A stretch of DNA of 64,000 bases from Shouchella patagoniensis. Lineage in GTDB: Bacteria; Bacillota; Bacilli; Bacillales; Bacillaceae_D. The position numbers and the translations under genes were made by a program. The notes beneath the pieces were generated by a model, which was given only the letters and a program-made list of their open reading frames with translations, did no database searches and was not told where the DNA came from. The stretch spans positions 742,565 through 806,564 of the forward strand of contig NZ_KV917377.1 of assembly GCF_002019705.1 (NCBI RefSeq), given 5' to 3'. Positions within the stretch are counted from its first letter, which is position 1. Each line of letters begins with the position of its first letter. Positions 45,139 through 56,099 of this stretch are shown here, piece after piece.

Positions 45139-46415
45139 TATTCATCCTCTCCCTTCAGAAAATAAATGGTGTCTAGCTCCCATTTTTTTGCTGCCCGGAC
45201 GACGTCCTTTTTTGTTACTTTCTTAATTCCTTCAATTCGGTCTTGAATGGATCTAGAAAATCGAGCAACGGCTTCATGATACGATAACTCCGCAAAACCA
45301 CGTGGAGTATCGATTGCCTCTAAAGCTTGATTAATGAGCATTCCCTTTGTTTGTTCAACGTCGTCTTCAGTAAAATCTCCATCTTGCATCGCCTTTGCTT
45401 GTTCATTAATAATTTCAACAGCACGTTCATACTTATCAAATTCAATTCCCGACATAACCATTAACACACCTTTATGGCTTTCAATTCGAGAAGCGGCATA
45501 ATAAGCAAGGCTTTCTTTTTCTCTAACATTGGTAAAAAGCTTAGAAGAAGGGAAACCTCCAAAAATTCCATTAGCAACTTGAGCAGCTTCATAATCTTTG
45601 TCATCAAAAGAAGTATGTGTTCGATAACCCATATGCAATTTACCTTGCTTTACTTTTTGATGATCATGGACAATTTTCACTTCTTTTACTGGTGCACTTG
45701 GAGCAGCGGCTTTAGTACTTTCTTGAGGCTGTCGATCTTCTTTGAATAGCGCATTAATCGTTTCCATTAATTTCGAATCGTCAAAAGAACCAATGACATA
45801 TAGATCAAAGCGGTCGTTTTGCAACATCTCTTTATACACTGAATAAATTTGTTTCGAATCAAGAGAATCAAGGTCTTCAACTCGCCCATAAGCAGGCAAA
45901 GCATATGCTTCTCCTTTAAACATTTCTTCAGTGATACGGACATTCGCCAACCGCATTTTATCATCGTTAATCGAACGAATCCGTTGCCTTAAAGAACGTT
46001 TTTCTTGATCAACAATCACATTAGAAAAGCTACCGTTTTCTATTTTTGGATCATAGACAACTTCATGCATAACATGAAGCGCTTCTTGCAAAAGCGATGT
46101 TTGATCACTTAAAAAACGTTCGGCTGCGATATCCATTCTGAAAGTAAGTACGTGCTGCTCACCTTTTTTTTGAACATCAGCAGAGAAAGTAGCTCCGTAC
46201 ATATCGTCGAGCTTTTGTTTTAGTTTTTTGCGGTTATCATACGTTTTTGTTCCACCTTGTAAAATATGTGGCAATAATGCTCGTGCAGTTACATTTTGTT
46301 CTTGAAGGGGTGCTTTTGCCATTAACAAGAATGTAATTGTTTTGAACTTATCTGTTTCCCATAAATGCAAATGCATTCCTGCATGTTGACGTGTCTTCAC
46401 CTGTAATTCAACCAT
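45138..46415 (-). CDS. ymfF: M16 peptidase-like protein YmfF (inactive subunit)
   Basis: A 425-aa M16-fold protein. Where the HxxEH zinc motif should be, the sequence reads ALLPHILQGGTKTY, so it cannot bind zinc in the usual way and is probably the non-catalytic partner of YmfH. Fold features such as LKQKLDDMYGATFSADVQKKGEQH and FPSSKLFTNVREKESLAYYA fit the family. ATG at 46415 has AAAGGATG upstream; an ATG two codons earlier is possible. Confidence 0.9.
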   Translation of the reverse strand: MVELQVKTRQHAGMHLHLWETDKFKTITFLLMAKAPLQEQNVTARALLPHILQGGTKTYDNRKKLKQKLDDMYGATFSADVQKKGEQHVLTFRMDIAAERFLSDQTSLLQEALHVMHEVVYDPKIENGSFSNVIVDQEKRSLRQRIRSINDDKMRLANVRITEEMFKGEAYALPAYGRVEDLDSLDSKQIYSVYKEMLQNDRFDLYVIGSFDDSKLMETINALFKEDRQPQESTKAAAPSAPVKEVKIVHDHQKVKQGKLHMGYRTHTSFDDKDYEAAQVANGIFGGFPSSKLFTNVREKESLAYYAASRIESHKGVLMVMSGIEFDKYERAVEIINEQAKAMQDGDFTEDDVEQTKGMLINQALEAIDTPRGFAELSYHEAVARFSRSIQDRIEGIKKVTKKDVVRAAKKWELDTIYFLKGEDE

Positions 46416-46485
46416 AGTCATACATCCTTTCAACAATGTTCTTATAGTGTATCAAACTTTGGGACTCATCATCCCCACTCATAGC

Positions 46486-46514
46486 TAAAAACCGCCTTAT
46501 GGGGCGGTTTTTTT
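46486..46514 (-). terminator. Terminator between spoIIIE and ymfF
   Basis: AACCGCCCC / GGCGGTT stem with T runs on both sides; here it ends spoIIIE. Confidence 0.88.
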
Positions 46515-46537
46515 AGCCTCTATATAAAGATTACTGT

Positions 46538-48856
46538 TTAAGAAGTCGCCTCTTCATCATTTCCTTTTGCGATTAATACTTCTCGAGGCTTACTTCCTTC
46601 ATATGGTCCTACAACGCCCTTAGCTTCCATTTCATCAATAATACGAGCTGCCCTTGTATATCCAATACGAAAGCGTCGTTGCAACATAGAAACAGATGCA
46701 GTACCGACATCAATTACCAAATCAACAGCGTCATGGTACAACTCATCTTCAGGAGCGCTTGTATTTGTTTGTTCGATTGTTGGTGTCATTTCTTCAACAT
46801 ACTGTGCTTTTTGTTGTGATATGACATAATCAACAACTTTTTCTACTTCTTCATCAGACAAAAACGCTCCTTGAATTCGAGTTGGTTTAGTAGCGCCCAT
46901 TGGTAAATACAACATATCTCCTCGTCCGAGCAGTTTTTCCGCCCCACCAGAGTCAAGAATTGTACGTGAGTCGGTTTGTGAAGATACTCCAAACGCGATT
47001 CTTGAAGGGATATTTGCTTTAATTACACCAGTAATTACATCCACAGACGGGCGCTGAGTTGCAATAATCATATGAATTCCCGCTGCACGTGCCATTTGCG
47101 CCAATCTAGCGATTGAATCTTCGACATCACCAGATGCAACCATCATTAAATCGGCAAGTTCATCAACGATAACAACTATATAAGGAAGTGGCGGTTGCTT
47201 TGCGTCTTCTAATTCATTTTGTTTACGAATTAGGTCATTATAACCCTCTAAGTTGCGTGTCCCTGTATGAGAAAACAAGTCGTATCGGCGTTCCATCTCC
47301 GCAACCACTTTCTTTAACGCTTGGGACGCTTTCTTTGGTTCTGTCACAACTGGCGTCAACAGATGTGGTATGCCATTATAAACATTTAACTCTACCATTT
47401 TCGGATCAATCATCATAAGCTTTACTTCATGAGGCTTTGCTTTCATTAAGATGCTCGTAATAATCCCATTAATACACACACTTTTACCGCTTCCTGTTGC
47501 ACCAGCAACAAGAAGATGAGGCATTTTATTAAGTGGAGCAAGCACTGGCTCTCCAGATATATCCCTACCTAAACCAACAGAGAGTACTTCGGATTGTCGG
47601 TCCGATGCGCCATCTAAAACCTCTTTTAATGAAACAATTGCCACTTCTTGGTTAGGGACTTCAATACCTACTGCTGATTTACCTGGTATAGGCGCTTCAA
47701 TACGAATATCTTTTGCCGCCAATGCCAGTGCCAAATCATCGGCTAAGTTTACAATCTTACTAACTTTGACGCCGATGTTCGGATTAACTTCATATTTCGT
47801 AACTGCAGGTCCTAAATGGACTTTTGAAACACGAACTTTCACCCCAAAACTCTCAAGTGTTTTTTCAAGTTTCCTTGCGTTTGAAGTAAGAAGTTGCTTC
47901 TCAAGCTTTTGCTCTGGTTTTTCCGGTGTAAGAAGTAAATCTAGTTCAGGCAAAATATATAACTCATTTGTTGCCTGTGTCTCCATCATTTGGGTGGGTA
48001 ACAATTCAACTTCTGCTTCCTCTTCATTCACAACTTGGTCAACCTTTTTTGCGGGTTCAACTGGTCTCTGAATCGCATTTTGGGTGAAATCTACAATTTC
48101 AGGTTCTTCCTGTTTCTCCAACTGCTCATTTGTTTCTTCTTGCTCTTCTTCGTATTCATTTTCAGGAGTTTTTTGTTTTATTCGTTCTTTTTTCTCGTTA
48201 CGTTCATCCGCCATTTTCTTACGAGCTTGCGTGCGCCATTCAGTAAAATCCTGCCACAGTGCTTTCATAAAATCAGTTATAAATATGTAGGTTCTGCGAT
48301 ATGCCTTGCCTAGCATGTCCGCTAAAGAGCGGCCAGATATTAAAATCGCTCCAATAATAAAAAGGATAAAACAAAGCAAATACGTTCCTGCACTTGCAAA
48401 TAAAAAATGACTGACTGAAAAGCCAACTGCACCAACCATTCCTCCACCTAAATCACCTGATTGACCAGTCGTTAACTCTTGCCAAAAAAGTGTCCAGGTT
48501 CCACGGATGACGGATTGATCGTCCAGCACTTCATTTACACTTAATTCACGAAATAAGCTTACATGAGAAATAATTGCCAGAGACAATAAAACGGTATAAA
48601 CGCCTCCAAGTTGACGATTCCAGAGCTTAGGTTTCTTGCGTTTTATCATAATATAAAGCGCCGCAACTAAAAAAGTGAGAGCTAAAAAGATAAACCATTC
48701 TCCTAAAAAGAAACGAAATAAACGGACAAAAGCCTCACCAACACTACCTAATCGCGCTAATGTAACAAGCGCAATAACAATTAGACCTAACCCTACTAAT
48801 TCATAGGTCAGTTGCGATTTCCATTGGGTTTTTTTTCGTTTCTTTCTCTTAGCCAT
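46538..48856 (-). CDS. spoIIIE: DNA translocase SpoIIIE/FtsK
   Basis: A 772-aa FtsK/SpoIIIE translocase that pumps the chromosome into the forespore and clears DNA from the division septum. Four membrane helices lie in the first 190 residues, followed by a basic then acidic coiled linker (about 200-300). The motor domain has Walker [14 protein letters not shown] and Walker [16 protein letters not shown]-terminal winged-helix gamma domain ([32 protein letters not shown]) reads polarity sequences. ATG with AGAGGGTGA upstream. The ymfC-ymfE genes that follow spoIIIE in B. subtilis are missing. Confidence 0.96.
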   Translation of the reverse strand: MAKRKKRKKTQWKSQLTYELVGLGLIVIALVTLARLGSVGEAFVRLFRFFLGEWFIFLALTFLVAALYIMIKRKKPKLWNRQLGGVYTVLLSLAIISHVSLFRELSVNEVLDDQSVIRGTWTLFWQELTTGQSGDLGGGMVGAVGFSVSHFLFASAGTYLLCFILFIIGAILISGRSLADMLGKAYRRTYIFITDFMKALWQDFTEWRTQARKKMADERNEKKERIKQKTPENEYEEEQEETNEQLEKQEEPEIVDFTQNAIQRPVEPAKKVDQVVNEEEAEVELLPTQMMETQATNELYILPELDLLLTPEKPEQKLEKQLLTSNARKLEKTLESFGVKVRVSKVHLGPAVTKYEVNPNIGVKVSKIVNLADDLALALAAKDIRIEAPIPGKSAVGIEVPNQEVAIVSLKEVLDGASDRQSEVLSVGLGRDISGEPVLAPLNKMPHLLVAGATGSGKSVCINGIITSILMKAKPHEVKLMMIDPKMVELNVYNGIPHLLTPVVTEPKKASQALKKVVAEMERRYDLFSHTGTRNLEGYNDLIRKQNELEDAKQPPLPYIVVIVDELADLMMVASGDVEDSIARLAQMARAAGIHMIIATQRPSVDVITGVIKANIPSRIAFGVSSQTDSRTILDSGGAEKLLGRGDMLYLPMGATKPTRIQGAFLSDEEVEKVVDYVISQQKAQYVEEMTPTIEQTNTSAPEDELYHDAVDLVIDVGTASVSMLQRRFRIGYTRAARIIDEMEAKGVVGPYEGSKPREVLIAKGNDEEATS

Positions 48857-48957
48857 TCAGTCACCCTCTAAATCATACTCGAACAAGCAGCCTGTAGTCA
48901 GACTGCTTGTTTTACTGTTTTTAGTATAACATAGATGAGTTGTGATTGACTGTTCAT

Positions 48958-49179
48958 TTATATGTTTAACTCTGCATTAAGTAATGTACCTGGTGCATAC
49001 TCCGGCTTCAAAAAATCATGAGGATTGCTAGAAATCAGCCGGACAATCCGGTATGCTCCTTCTCCTTCCTGTTCAACAATTAACTGACCAGCTTGACACG
49101 GAATTGTTTTTTGCGCATCAAATTGATTTTGTTCAGTAGGAAAAACATGCTCATAAGGAACAGATGTATACAAGATCAT
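48958..49179 (-). CDS. ylzJ: YlzJ-like protein
   Basis: A 73-aa protein recognised as YlzJ from its N-terminal [14 protein letters not shown] and the C-terminal [16 protein letters not shown] soluble, probably beta-rich, small protein of unknown function. Its ATG overlaps the tepA stop by four bases (ATGA), which fits the conserved tepA-ylzJ pair. Confidence 0.92.
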   Translation of the reverse strand: MILYTSVPYEHVFPTEQNQFDAQKTIPCQAGQLIVEQEGEGAYRIVRLISSNPHDFLKPEYAPGTLLNAELNI

Positions 49180-49907
49180 TGAACCACCTCGTTTGGCTTG
49201 TTTTTATCAATAAGCTCATTTAATTTTTTTAACGCTTGACCAATGCCGCCAACTTCATTTATTAATCCATAATCAACTGCATCTGTACCAATTACATTGG
49301 TTCCTATATCCCTTGTTAAATTCCCCTTTGAAAACATCAATTCTTTAAACTTTTCCTCTGAAATGCCAGAATGAGCTGTCACAAAATTAATTACACGATC
49401 TTGCATTTTATCTAAGTATTCGAACGTTTGCGGCACACCAATTACAAGTCCTGTCAACCGCACTGGATGTATCGTCATCGTTGCGGTTTGCGCAATAAAA
49501 GAATAACTTGCAGCTGTCGCTATTGGGACACCGATAGAATGACCGCCACCTAGTACGAGTGTAACCGTAGGTTTTGATAAGGAGGCAATCATTTCTGATA
49601 ACGCAAGACCAGCTTCAACGTCACCACCAACTGTGTTAAGAATGATTAAAAGTCCTTCAATCTTTGGATTTTGTTCAACCGCGACTAGCTGGGGGATCAT
49701 ATGTTCATATTTCGTCGTTTTATTTTGTGGAGGCAATTGCATATGCCCTTCAATCTGACCAACGACTGTCATGCAATGAATGTTTGAAGCTCCCATATCT
49801 GGAACTCCAGTTTGACCAAGGGCTTGGATTTTTTCAACAAGTGCACTTTTTTCTTCTTGTGGTTTTTCCTTTGGTACTTCTGGCGCCGGTTGTTGCTCAT
49901 TTTCCAT
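49176..49907 (-). CDS. tepA: ClpP-like protease TepA
   Basis: A 243-aa ClpP-fold serine peptidase (YmfB/TepA), reported in B. subtilis to aid protein export by clearing signal peptides. The catalytic Ser lies in [16 protein letters not shown] (about 117-132), and the His in [10 protein letters not shown] (about 142). The N-terminal 50 residues are charged and low in complexity. ATG at 49907 is preferred because AGGAG ends ten bases before it; an in-frame GTG at 49916 is too close to that site. Confidence 0.92.
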   Translation of the reverse strand: MENEQQPAPEVPKEKPQEEKSALVEKIQALGQTGVPDMGASNIHCMTVVGQIEGHMQLPPQNKTTKYEHMIPQLVAVEQNPKIEGLLIILNTVGGDVEAGLALSEMIASLSKPTVTLVLGGGHSIGVPIATAASYSFIAQTATMTIHPVRLTGLVIGVPQTFEYLDKMQDRVINFVTAHSGISEEKFKELMFSKGNLTRDIGTNVIGTDAVDYGLINEVGGIGQALKKLNELIDKNKPNEVVQ

Positions 49908-50054
49908 ATCATCCACACTCCTAACTGTTGTATGTGTAGTATGAACGCAACGCTTTTTATTATGTGTTTGAGTGAGTGAAACGATATTTTCAAGTGCTTT
50001 TCGACTGTTTTTTTCTTATATTTGTGTATGCTGTGTCTTAAGTTTTTAAGAAAT

Positions 50055-50088
50055 AAAAATAAGCCTCCATTTGCTGGAGGCTTATTTA
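50055..50088 (-). terminator. Terminator of rnjB
   Basis: AATAAGCCTCCA / TGGAGGCTTATT perfect arms with T run on the minus strand, touching the rnjB stop. Confidence 0.9.
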
Positions 50089-51756
50089 TCATACTTCCAT
50101 TATAATCGGTAAGATCATTGGACGACGTTTTGTTTTTTCAAACAGAAAGCGACTTAAACCTTCACGAATATTACTCTTTAAACTAGACCATTCATTCACG
50201 TTCTCTGTTACGCATTTTTGTAAAATTGATGTAACGAGCTCATTGGACTTCTCAAGCAACTCCTCTGATTCCCTTACATAAACAAAACCTCGTGAGATGA
50301 TATTTGGACCAGAAACAATTGTATTTGTTTTTTTATTTAATGTAACAACTACTACTAGAATACCATCTTTTGAAAGCAAACGACGATCACGTAGTACGAT
50401 GTTACCTACGTCTCCAACACCCAATCCATCAATTAAAACGTGACCGGATGGAACTTTTCCGCCTCGGCGAGCTTGTTTTTTAGAAAATTCAACAACTTCG
50501 CCTTTTTCGACAATATAAATTCGTTCTTTTTTAATACCAACTTGCAAACCCAGTTCCCGGTGAGCATGTTGCATACGGATTTCACCATGAATGGGCAAAA
50601 AGTATTTAGGACGCATGAGGTTTAGCATTAACTTTAATTCTTCTTGAGAACCATGCCCGGACGCATGAACCGCTTGACTTCCATAAACAACATCAGCACC
50701 AATTCGGTGTAGTTGATCAATGACAGCAGAAACACTTTTTTCATTTCCTGGAATCGCAGAAGCTGCGATAATCACTGTGTCATTAGGAGTAATTGTAATG
50801 TGTCGATGCGCGCCTCTTGCCATTCTCGTTAAAGCGGACATTGGCTCTCCTTGGCTGCCTGTCGTTAAAATGACTACTTGTTCAGGCTTGTACCTATTCA
50901 CTTCATCCATATCAATTAAAATATCTTTAGGCATTTTTAAGTACCCAAGCTTTGCAGCAATTGTTATAACTCGGACCATGCTTTTTCCAACAACCGCTAA
51001 CTTACGGTTTGAAGCTGAAGCAGCCTGAATTACTTGTTGCAAACGGTGAACATTGGAAGCAAAAGACGTCACTATTAAACGTCCCGTAGTTCTGGCAAAA
51101 ACATCTTTAATGCCAACGCCAACTTCCGCTTCTGATTTTGTCGTTCCGGGACGTTCTGCATTCGTTGAATCTGATAATAGACACAAAACACCTTTTTGTC
51201 CAATTGCTGCCATTTTGCCAATTTCAGCATGCTTCCCGTCAACTGGAGTTTGATCAAACTTAAAATCACCTGTATGGACAACTGCTCCTTGAGCCGTTTC
51301 CACGCAGACACCTACACAATCAGGAATACTATGACTTGTCCGGAAAAACGTAACCGGTGTAGATCCTAACTTAACTTTTGAATTGGAGTCAATTAACCGT
51401 AATGTTGTTTGTTTATGGATCCCTGCTTCTTTAAGCTTCTCTTCAACAAGCCCCAAGGTAAGCTTTGTGCCATAAACCGGCACATTAATTTTCTTCAAAA
51501 CGTACGATAACCCACCGATATGATCTTCATGACCATGGGTTAAAATAATGCCACGTACACGCTCTTCATTTTCAACTAAATACGATACATCCGGAATAAC
51601 AATATCGACTCCAAGCATGTCATCATCCGGAAACATTAGTCCTGCATCGATAATAATGATGTCATCGTCAACCTCAACACCATACATATTTTTCCCTATT
51701 TCTCCAACGCCCCCAAGGGCAAACACCCGTACTTTTTCAGTTTCTTGCTTAGACAA
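50089..51756 (-). CDS. rnjB: Ribonuclease J2
   Basis: A 555-aa metallo-beta-lactamase/beta-CASP ribonuclease. The motif-2 zinc site is THGHEDHIGG (about 73-82), with further motifs VHTGDFKFD, SDSTNAERPG and, in the beta-CASP part, HASGHGSQEELK and PIHGEIRMQHAH. It pairs with RNase J1 in 5'-3' decay and rRNA maturation. I call J2 rather than J1 from its place beside tepA and dapA, as in B. subtilis. TTG start with a strong AGGAGG site. A housekeeping promoter is expected in the 455 bp upstream. Confidence 0.92.
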   Translation of the reverse strand: MSKQETEKVRVFALGGVGEIGKNMYGVEVDDDIIIIDAGLMFPDDDMLGVDIVIPDVSYLVENEERVRGIILTHGHEDHIGGLSYVLKKINVPVYGTKLTLGLVEEKLKEAGIHKQTTLRLIDSNSKVKLGSTPVTFFRTSHSIPDCVGVCVETAQGAVVHTGDFKFDQTPVDGKHAEIGKMAAIGQKGVLCLLSDSTNAERPGTTKSEAEVGVGIKDVFARTTGRLIVTSFASNVHRLQQVIQAASASNRKLAVVGKSMVRVITIAAKLGYLKMPKDILIDMDEVNRYKPEQVVILTTGSQGEPMSALTRMARGAHRHITITPNDTVIIAASAIPGNEKSVSAVIDQLHRIGADVVYGSQAVHASGHGSQEELKLMLNLMRPKYFLPIHGEIRMQHAHRELGLQVGIKKERIYIVEKGEVVEFSKKQARRGGKVPSGHVLIDGLGVGDVGNIVLRDRRLLSKDGILVVVVTLNKKTNTIVSGPNIISRGFVYVRESEELLEKSNELVTSILQKCVTENVNEWSSLKSNIREGLSRFLFEKTKRRPMILPIIMEV

Positions 51757-52169
51757 TGATTTATCCTCCTAAATACAACTTCGATCTGGCTGCTACCACG
51801 ATGGTTGTTTCTAATAATGTAATCGTTTAATACATTCACTTACGGATCACGCGTATTCCAGGCCGCATAGATGAGACGCCAAGTATTGACAAACAATATA
51901 ACGACATAAAGCCTCAAACTTTCTACCACGTCTTAATGAAAACGGCCGTGGCGTTTTTATAAAGTCGTTCCTTTTGTTTGATAGAAAGTTCAAAAGATGT
52001 ATGCTGTTGCTTGCCTTTTCATTGTTCCGTTTCAATGCCTCAAAATTCATTTATGAATGGCCGCTTCCATGCCAACCGTTTACCCGAACGCATCACTTGA
52101 GATTCAGTATACCTTAATTTTCTAGTTAAAAACAAGGGTATTCCTCTCGGCTGCAGTAAATTTTCTCAC
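51757..52169. other. Gene-free stretch between dapA and rnjB
   Basis: About 410 bp with no supported gene. A 67-codon minus-strand ORF (51847-52050) has no proper ribosome site and no recognisable motif. The region should hold the rnjB promoter, but I cannot place it with confidence. Confidence 0.55.
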
Positions 52170-52199
52170 AAAAAAACCGCCAAGCGAATGCTTGACGGG
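52170..52199 (-). terminator. Terminator of dapA
   Basis: CCGTCAAGC-ATTC-GCTTGGCGG (one G-U) followed by seven T on the minus strand. Confidence 0.92.
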
Positions 52200-52211
52200 T
52201 CAATAATTGAA

Positions 52212-53096
52212 TTACTTTAATGATTCTAGTGCTAGATCCACAAGTTTTTCCTCTTGATTATTTAAGGGAATCAGCGGCAACTGTACCTCACCTACATGAA
52301 CTCCTATTTTATTTAGAGAATATTTCACACATGTTGGATTTGGAGCTAAAAACATGGCCTTCATAACAGGCAAAAGCTTACGGTGAGTATCTGCGGCAAT
52401 TTTCCGTTCACCAGCTTGGAATGCCTGCACGAGCCCTTTTAACTCTCGACCAATCACATGAGCAGCAACAGAAACGACCCCGTCCCCACCGAGTGCCAAT
52501 ACAGGGAGGGCGATGCCATCATCACCACTATACACAGCAAATGACTCATCTGTGTACTCAATAATTGCTGCGATTTGGTCTAAATTCCCACTCGCTTCTT
52601 TAATAGCCCTAATATTGGCATGTTTTGACAACTCGATCGTCGTTTGTGCTTCCATGTTAATTCCCGTGCGTCCTGGAACATTGTATAACATGACAGGTAA
52701 CGCAGTTTTGTCAGCTACAGCGCTAAAGTGAGCAACTAAACCATGTTGTGACGGCTTATTGTAGTAAGGAGTCACAAGCATAACGCCATCGACTCCAACC
52801 TGTTCTGCTTCTTGAGTAAGGGCAATTGAAGCTTTTGTACTATTTGATCCTGTGCCAGCAACGATAGGCACCCGCCCTTTACTATATTGAACACAATAAC
52901 GAAACAGCTCGATCTTCTCTTTATCCTTAAGCAGCGGCGATTCGCCGGTTGTACCTGCTACTACTAATACATCGGTGCCTGTTTCAATTAAATAATCTAT
53001 TAATCGACCACAAGCTTCAAAATCAATGTCTCCACCTTCAGTAAAAGGCGTTACCATTGCCGTCCAAACTGGTCCAAATTTCCCCGTAGGTTTCAC
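52212..53096 (-). CDS. dapA: 4-hydroxy-tetrahydrodipicolinate synthase
   Basis: A 294-aa class I aldolase-fold enzyme that condenses pyruvate with aspartate semialdehyde, the branch point to lysine, diaminopimelate and dipicolinate. VVAGTTGESPLL, VDGVMLVTPYYNKPS with the catalytic Tyr, VMLYNVPGRTGINM, and the Schiff-base Lys in IRAIKEASGN are present. GTG at 53096 follows GGAGG by eight bases; a TTG five codons earlier lies within that site. Last gene of the spoVFA-spoVFB-asd-dapG-dapA order. Confidence 0.96.
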   Translation of the reverse strand: MKPTGKFGPVWTAMVTPFTEGGDIDFEACGRLIDYLIETGTDVLVVAGTTGESPLLKDKEKIELFRYCVQYSKGRVPIVAGTGSNSTKASIALTQEAEQVGVDGVMLVTPYYNKPSQHGLVAHFSAVADKTALPVMLYNVPGRTGINMEAQTTIELSKHANIRAIKEASGNLDQIAAIIEYTDESFAVYSGDDGIALPVLALGGDGVVSVAAHVIGRELKGLVQAFQAGERKIAADTHRKLLPVMKAMFLAPNPTCVKYSLNKIGVHVGEVQLPLIPLNNQEEKLVDLALESLK

Positions 53097-53120
53097 TTGC
53101 AACTCCTCCAATGATCGGAA

Positions 53121-54335
53121 TTACGCGATGACTTCATTTAGTTGAAACATTTTGTGTAGCGCATTAACTGCTTTTTCCATATCTTCGTTTTTTACAAGAA
53201 CCCAAATCGTTGTATGTGAGTCAGCGGACTGCAAAATTTGTACGTTTTCCCCGCTTAAAGCACTGACAATTTTTGCAGCTACCCCTGGAACGCCCGTCAT
53301 ACCAGCACCAACAGCTGATACTTTTGCACACCCTCGTCGTAGCTCCGGTTTATAACCAAGACCGCGTAACACATGATCAGCCTCATCAGCAGCCTCATCG
53401 TTAACAGTGTAGGTAACGCCACCAGGGCTAATGTTAATAAAATCAACGCTTATACTTGATTTTGCCATTGATTTAAACACATTCTCTTGTAGATCAAACT
53501 GTCCCTCTTTTGCTGCTACTTTAATTTGTGTAACATTAGATACATGGGCAATTCCTGTGATTAAACGTTCGCTAACATCCATCCCCTGACCTGATAAGCC
53601 AGAAGTAACAAGTGTCCCTTCCGAATCAGAGTACGTAGAGCGAATACGAATTGGAATTTTTGCCTGCATTGCGATTTCCACCGCTCTTGGATGAATGACT
53701 TTTGCTCCTTGATAAGCCATATTACAAATTTCATTATACGACATCGTTTCAAGTGCTCTTGCATCTCTAACAATTCTTGGATCTGCAGTCATGACACCTT
53801 CAACATCGGTAAAGATATCAACCCATTCTGCATGGACAGCAGCACCAAGTGCTGTTGCAGACGTATCACTACCACCTCTGCCAAGTGTCGTTGTTTCTCC
53901 ACCTGAAGATTGACCTTGAAAACCAGTCACAACAACAACATCAACGGCCTCAAGTCTTTTTAACAAATGGTCACATTTCATTTCTTTAATCTTGGCATTT
54001 TGAAATTCCTCGTTCGTACGAAAACCAGCTCGTGCTCCACTCATTGCTTCACTTAGCACACCATGAGAATTTAAAAGCTCTGAGAAAACCACTGCAGAGA
54101 TCGTTTCACCGCATGAAACGAGCAAATCTTGTTCTCGTTTAGAAATATGTGCTTTATTCACAAGAGATAATAGAGTATCGGTCGCATAAGGATCTCCGTT
54201 TCTACCCATAGCTGAAACGACTACTACAACTTTATATCCATCATTAACTGCTTTTTGTACGTGGCGTATCGCTTGCAGCCTGGTCTCTGATGTTTTAACG
54301 GACGTTCCGCCAAATTTTTGAACAATGATCTTCAT
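53121..54335 (-). CDS. dapG: Aspartokinase I (diaminopimelate-regulated type)
   Basis: A 404-aa aspartate kinase. The kinase domain has VQKFGGTSVK and the TTLGRGGSDTSATALGAA segment. Two ACT domains at the C-terminus (from about 260) give feedback control. By gene position this is the DapG isozyme, which in B. subtilis is inhibited by meso-diaminopimelate and serves cell-wall and spore needs. It starts ten bases after asd; the ribosome site (AAGTGAG) is weak. Confidence 0.95.
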   Translation of the reverse strand: MKIIVQKFGGTSVKTSETRLQAIRHVQKAVNDGYKVVVVVSAMGRNGDPYATDTLLSLVNKAHISKREQDLLVSCGETISAVVFSELLNSHGVLSEAMSGARAGFRTNEEFQNAKIKEMKCDHLLKRLEAVDVVVVTGFQGQSSGGETTTLGRGGSDTSATALGAAVHAEWVDIFTDVEGVMTADPRIVRDARALETMSYNEICNMAYQGAKVIHPRAVEIAMQAKIPIRIRSTYSDSEGTLVTSGLSGQGMDVSERLITGIAHVSNVTQIKVAAKEGQFDLQENVFKSMAKSSISVDFINISPGGVTYTVNDEAADEADHVLRGLGYKPELRRGCAKVSAVGAGMTGVPGVAAKIVSALSGENVQILQSADSHTTIWVLVKNEDMEKAVNALHKMFQLNEVIA

Positions 54336-54345
54336 ATTTTTTTGC

Positions 54346-55395
54346 TCACTTATTCAAAAGGTTCAGCTTAACTAAGCTCTCTGCAATCTGAACCGAGTTC
54401 CAAGCTGCCCCTTTTAGTAGATTATCAGAAACAACCCAGGCATGATAACCATTGTCCCGATCAAGATCACGACGTACTCTACCAACAAAAACATCATTTT
54501 TGCCGACAGAGGTTGTGACCATCGGATATAATTGTTCTGCCGGATTATCTTGAAGCGTTACGCCAGGCGCTCCTGCAAGAAGGTTATGAATATCTTTGAT
54601 ACTTGCTCCCGCTTTATCTGTTTCAAAATAAATAGACTCTGAATGACCAGTTTCAATTGGAAGACGAACGCATGTTGCAGCCACTTCCAGACTTGGCAAG
54701 TGCATAATTTTTTTCGTTTCGTTAATCATTTTCATTTCTTCAAACGTATACCCATTTTCTTGGAACAAATCTATTTGCGGAACTGCATTAAAAGCAATTT
54801 GATAATGCTTTTTGTCTCCACCAACTGGCAGTATCTCTGCTTTTGCCTCATCGCCATTTAAGATTGCTTGCGTTTGATGTTCCATTTCTTCGACAGCTTC
54901 TAAACCAGCTCCAGAGACAGCTTGATAAGTCGAAACGATCACTTTATTTAAACCGAGTTTTTGGCGAATTGGCTCTAGTGCAACAACCATTTGAATGGTT
55001 GAGCAGTTTGGGTTAGCAATTACACCTTTATGATCTTTTAAATCCTCTTCATTCACCTCTGGAACTACAAGAGGAACACCTTCATCCATTCGAAATGCGC
55101 TTGTATTATCTACGCAAACCGCTCCATGTTTAATCGCTTCTGGGATAAGTGCTTTCGACACAGAACCGCCAGCAGAAAATAAAGCCAATTGAATGCCTTT
55201 AAACGATTCTGGACTAGCCTCTTCTACGGTATAAGTCGTTCCTTTAAATAAAAGTTGTTTACCTGCTGACCTTTTCGAAGATAAGAGCTTTAAACTCGCA
55301 ATTGGAAAATCGCGTTCCTCCAATGTCTTGAGCATTTGCTGGCCAACTGCTCCAGTTGCACCTACTACTGCTAAATGATACTTTTGTTCGTTCAT
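54346..55395 (-). CDS. asd: Aspartate-semialdehyde dehydrogenase
   Basis: A 349-aa NADP-dependent dehydrogenase that reduces aspartyl phosphate. The cofactor loop is [13 protein letters not shown] (10-22), the catalytic Cys is in [12 protein letters not shown] (about 128), and the downstream [17 protein letters not shown] and [16 protein letters not shown] are conserved. ATG with GGGAGGAAG upstream. It supplies semialdehyde to DapA immediately downstream. Confidence 0.96.
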   Translation of the reverse strand: MNEQKYHLAVVGATGAVGQQMLKTLEERDFPIASLKLLSSKRSAGKQLLFKGTTYTVEEASPESFKGIQLALFSAGGSVSKALIPEAIKHGAVCVDNTSAFRMDEGVPLVVPEVNEEDLKDHKGVIANPNCSTIQMVVALEPIRQKLGLNKVIVSTYQAVSGAGLEAVEEMEHQTQAILNGDEAKAEILPVGGDKKHYQIAFNAVPQIDLFQENGYTFEEMKMINETKKIMHLPSLEVAATCVRLPIETGHSESIYFETDKAGASIKDIHNLLAGAPGVTLQDNPAEQLYPMVTTSVGKNDVFVGRVRRDLDRDNGYHAWVVSDNLLKGAAWNSVQIAESLVKLNLLNK

Positions 55396-55488
55396 ATATG
55401 TCTTCCTCCCTCAAGTTCAGCAATGAATCTCTTTTTATCCTCTACTAAACTGTACGGGATTTCCTAATGTTACGCAACTGTTCAAAGC

Positions 55489-56079
55489 CTATTTTTCTTT
55501 TTGGTGCATAAGAACGGGCTGAATCTGAGTGTTTACAAGTGCTGCTTCCGCAGCAGGAATCAGCTGTTCCATATCGGCAACAAGTGAGTTAGGCTTTTTC
55601 ACATAATCATCTTGACCATAAGGAATGAAGTATATATTTTTTGTAGCCATTAATCTCATAATATTCATTCCATTTAAGCCAAGTCCATCATTTGTCGAAA
55701 TTCCTAGCAATACAGGTTTGCCGTTACGTAGTGTTGATTTGGCTCCCATAAGAACAGGACTATCCGTCATCGCATTAGCAAATTTGGAAATTGAATTACC
55801 TGTCATTGGAGCAATAATCATTAAATCAAGAGGCGTTTTAGGTCCAAATGGCTCTGCTTTTACCATTGAATTAACAAAAGGTTCACTCGTTATACTTTTT
55901 AAACGTGCCATCCAGTCATTACTATCACCAAATTTTGTATCAGTCGTTTCAACTGTAAATGTCAAAAAAGGGGTCACTTTCGCTCCTAGCTTTACTAACT
56001 TTTCGATTTGCGGATAAACAGCATCAAATGTACAATGCGAGCCAGTTAACCCGATTCCTATGTGCTTCCCTGTTAGCAT
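55489..56079 (-). CDS. spoVFB: Dipicolinate synthase subunit B
   Basis: A 196-aa flavoprotein-like subunit (DpaB). With SpoVFA it makes dipicolinate from dihydrodipicolinate in the mother cell during late sporulation. The phosphate-binding GIGLTGSHCTFDAVYPQIEKL, the IIAPMTGNSISKFANAMTDSPV segment and the C-terminal YFIPYGQDD fit the flavoprotein fold. GGAGAG precedes the ATG. It follows spoVFA by 20 bp. Confidence 0.96.
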   Translation of the reverse strand: MLTGKHIGIGLTGSHCTFDAVYPQIEKLVKLGAKVTPFLTFTVETTDTKFGDSNDWMARLKSITSEPFVNSMVKAEPFGPKTPLDLMIIAPMTGNSISKFANAMTDSPVLMGAKSTLRNGKPVLLGISTNDGLGLNGMNIMRLMATKNIYFIPYGQDDYVKKPNSLVADMEQLIPAAEAALVNTQIQPVLMHQKEK

Positions 56080-56099
56080 ACTCTTCTCTCCTTCGTAGT

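Noticed and set aside
51847-52050. 67-codon minus-strand ORF in the dapA-rnjB gap
   Set aside because: No convincing ribosome site, no motif and odd composition; treated as chance in intergenic DNA.
52170-55488. Lysine riboswitch in the asd-dapG-dapA region
   Set aside because: Gaps before asd (93 bp), dapG (10 bp) and dapA (24 bp) are too short for an L box, and no such fold is evident.
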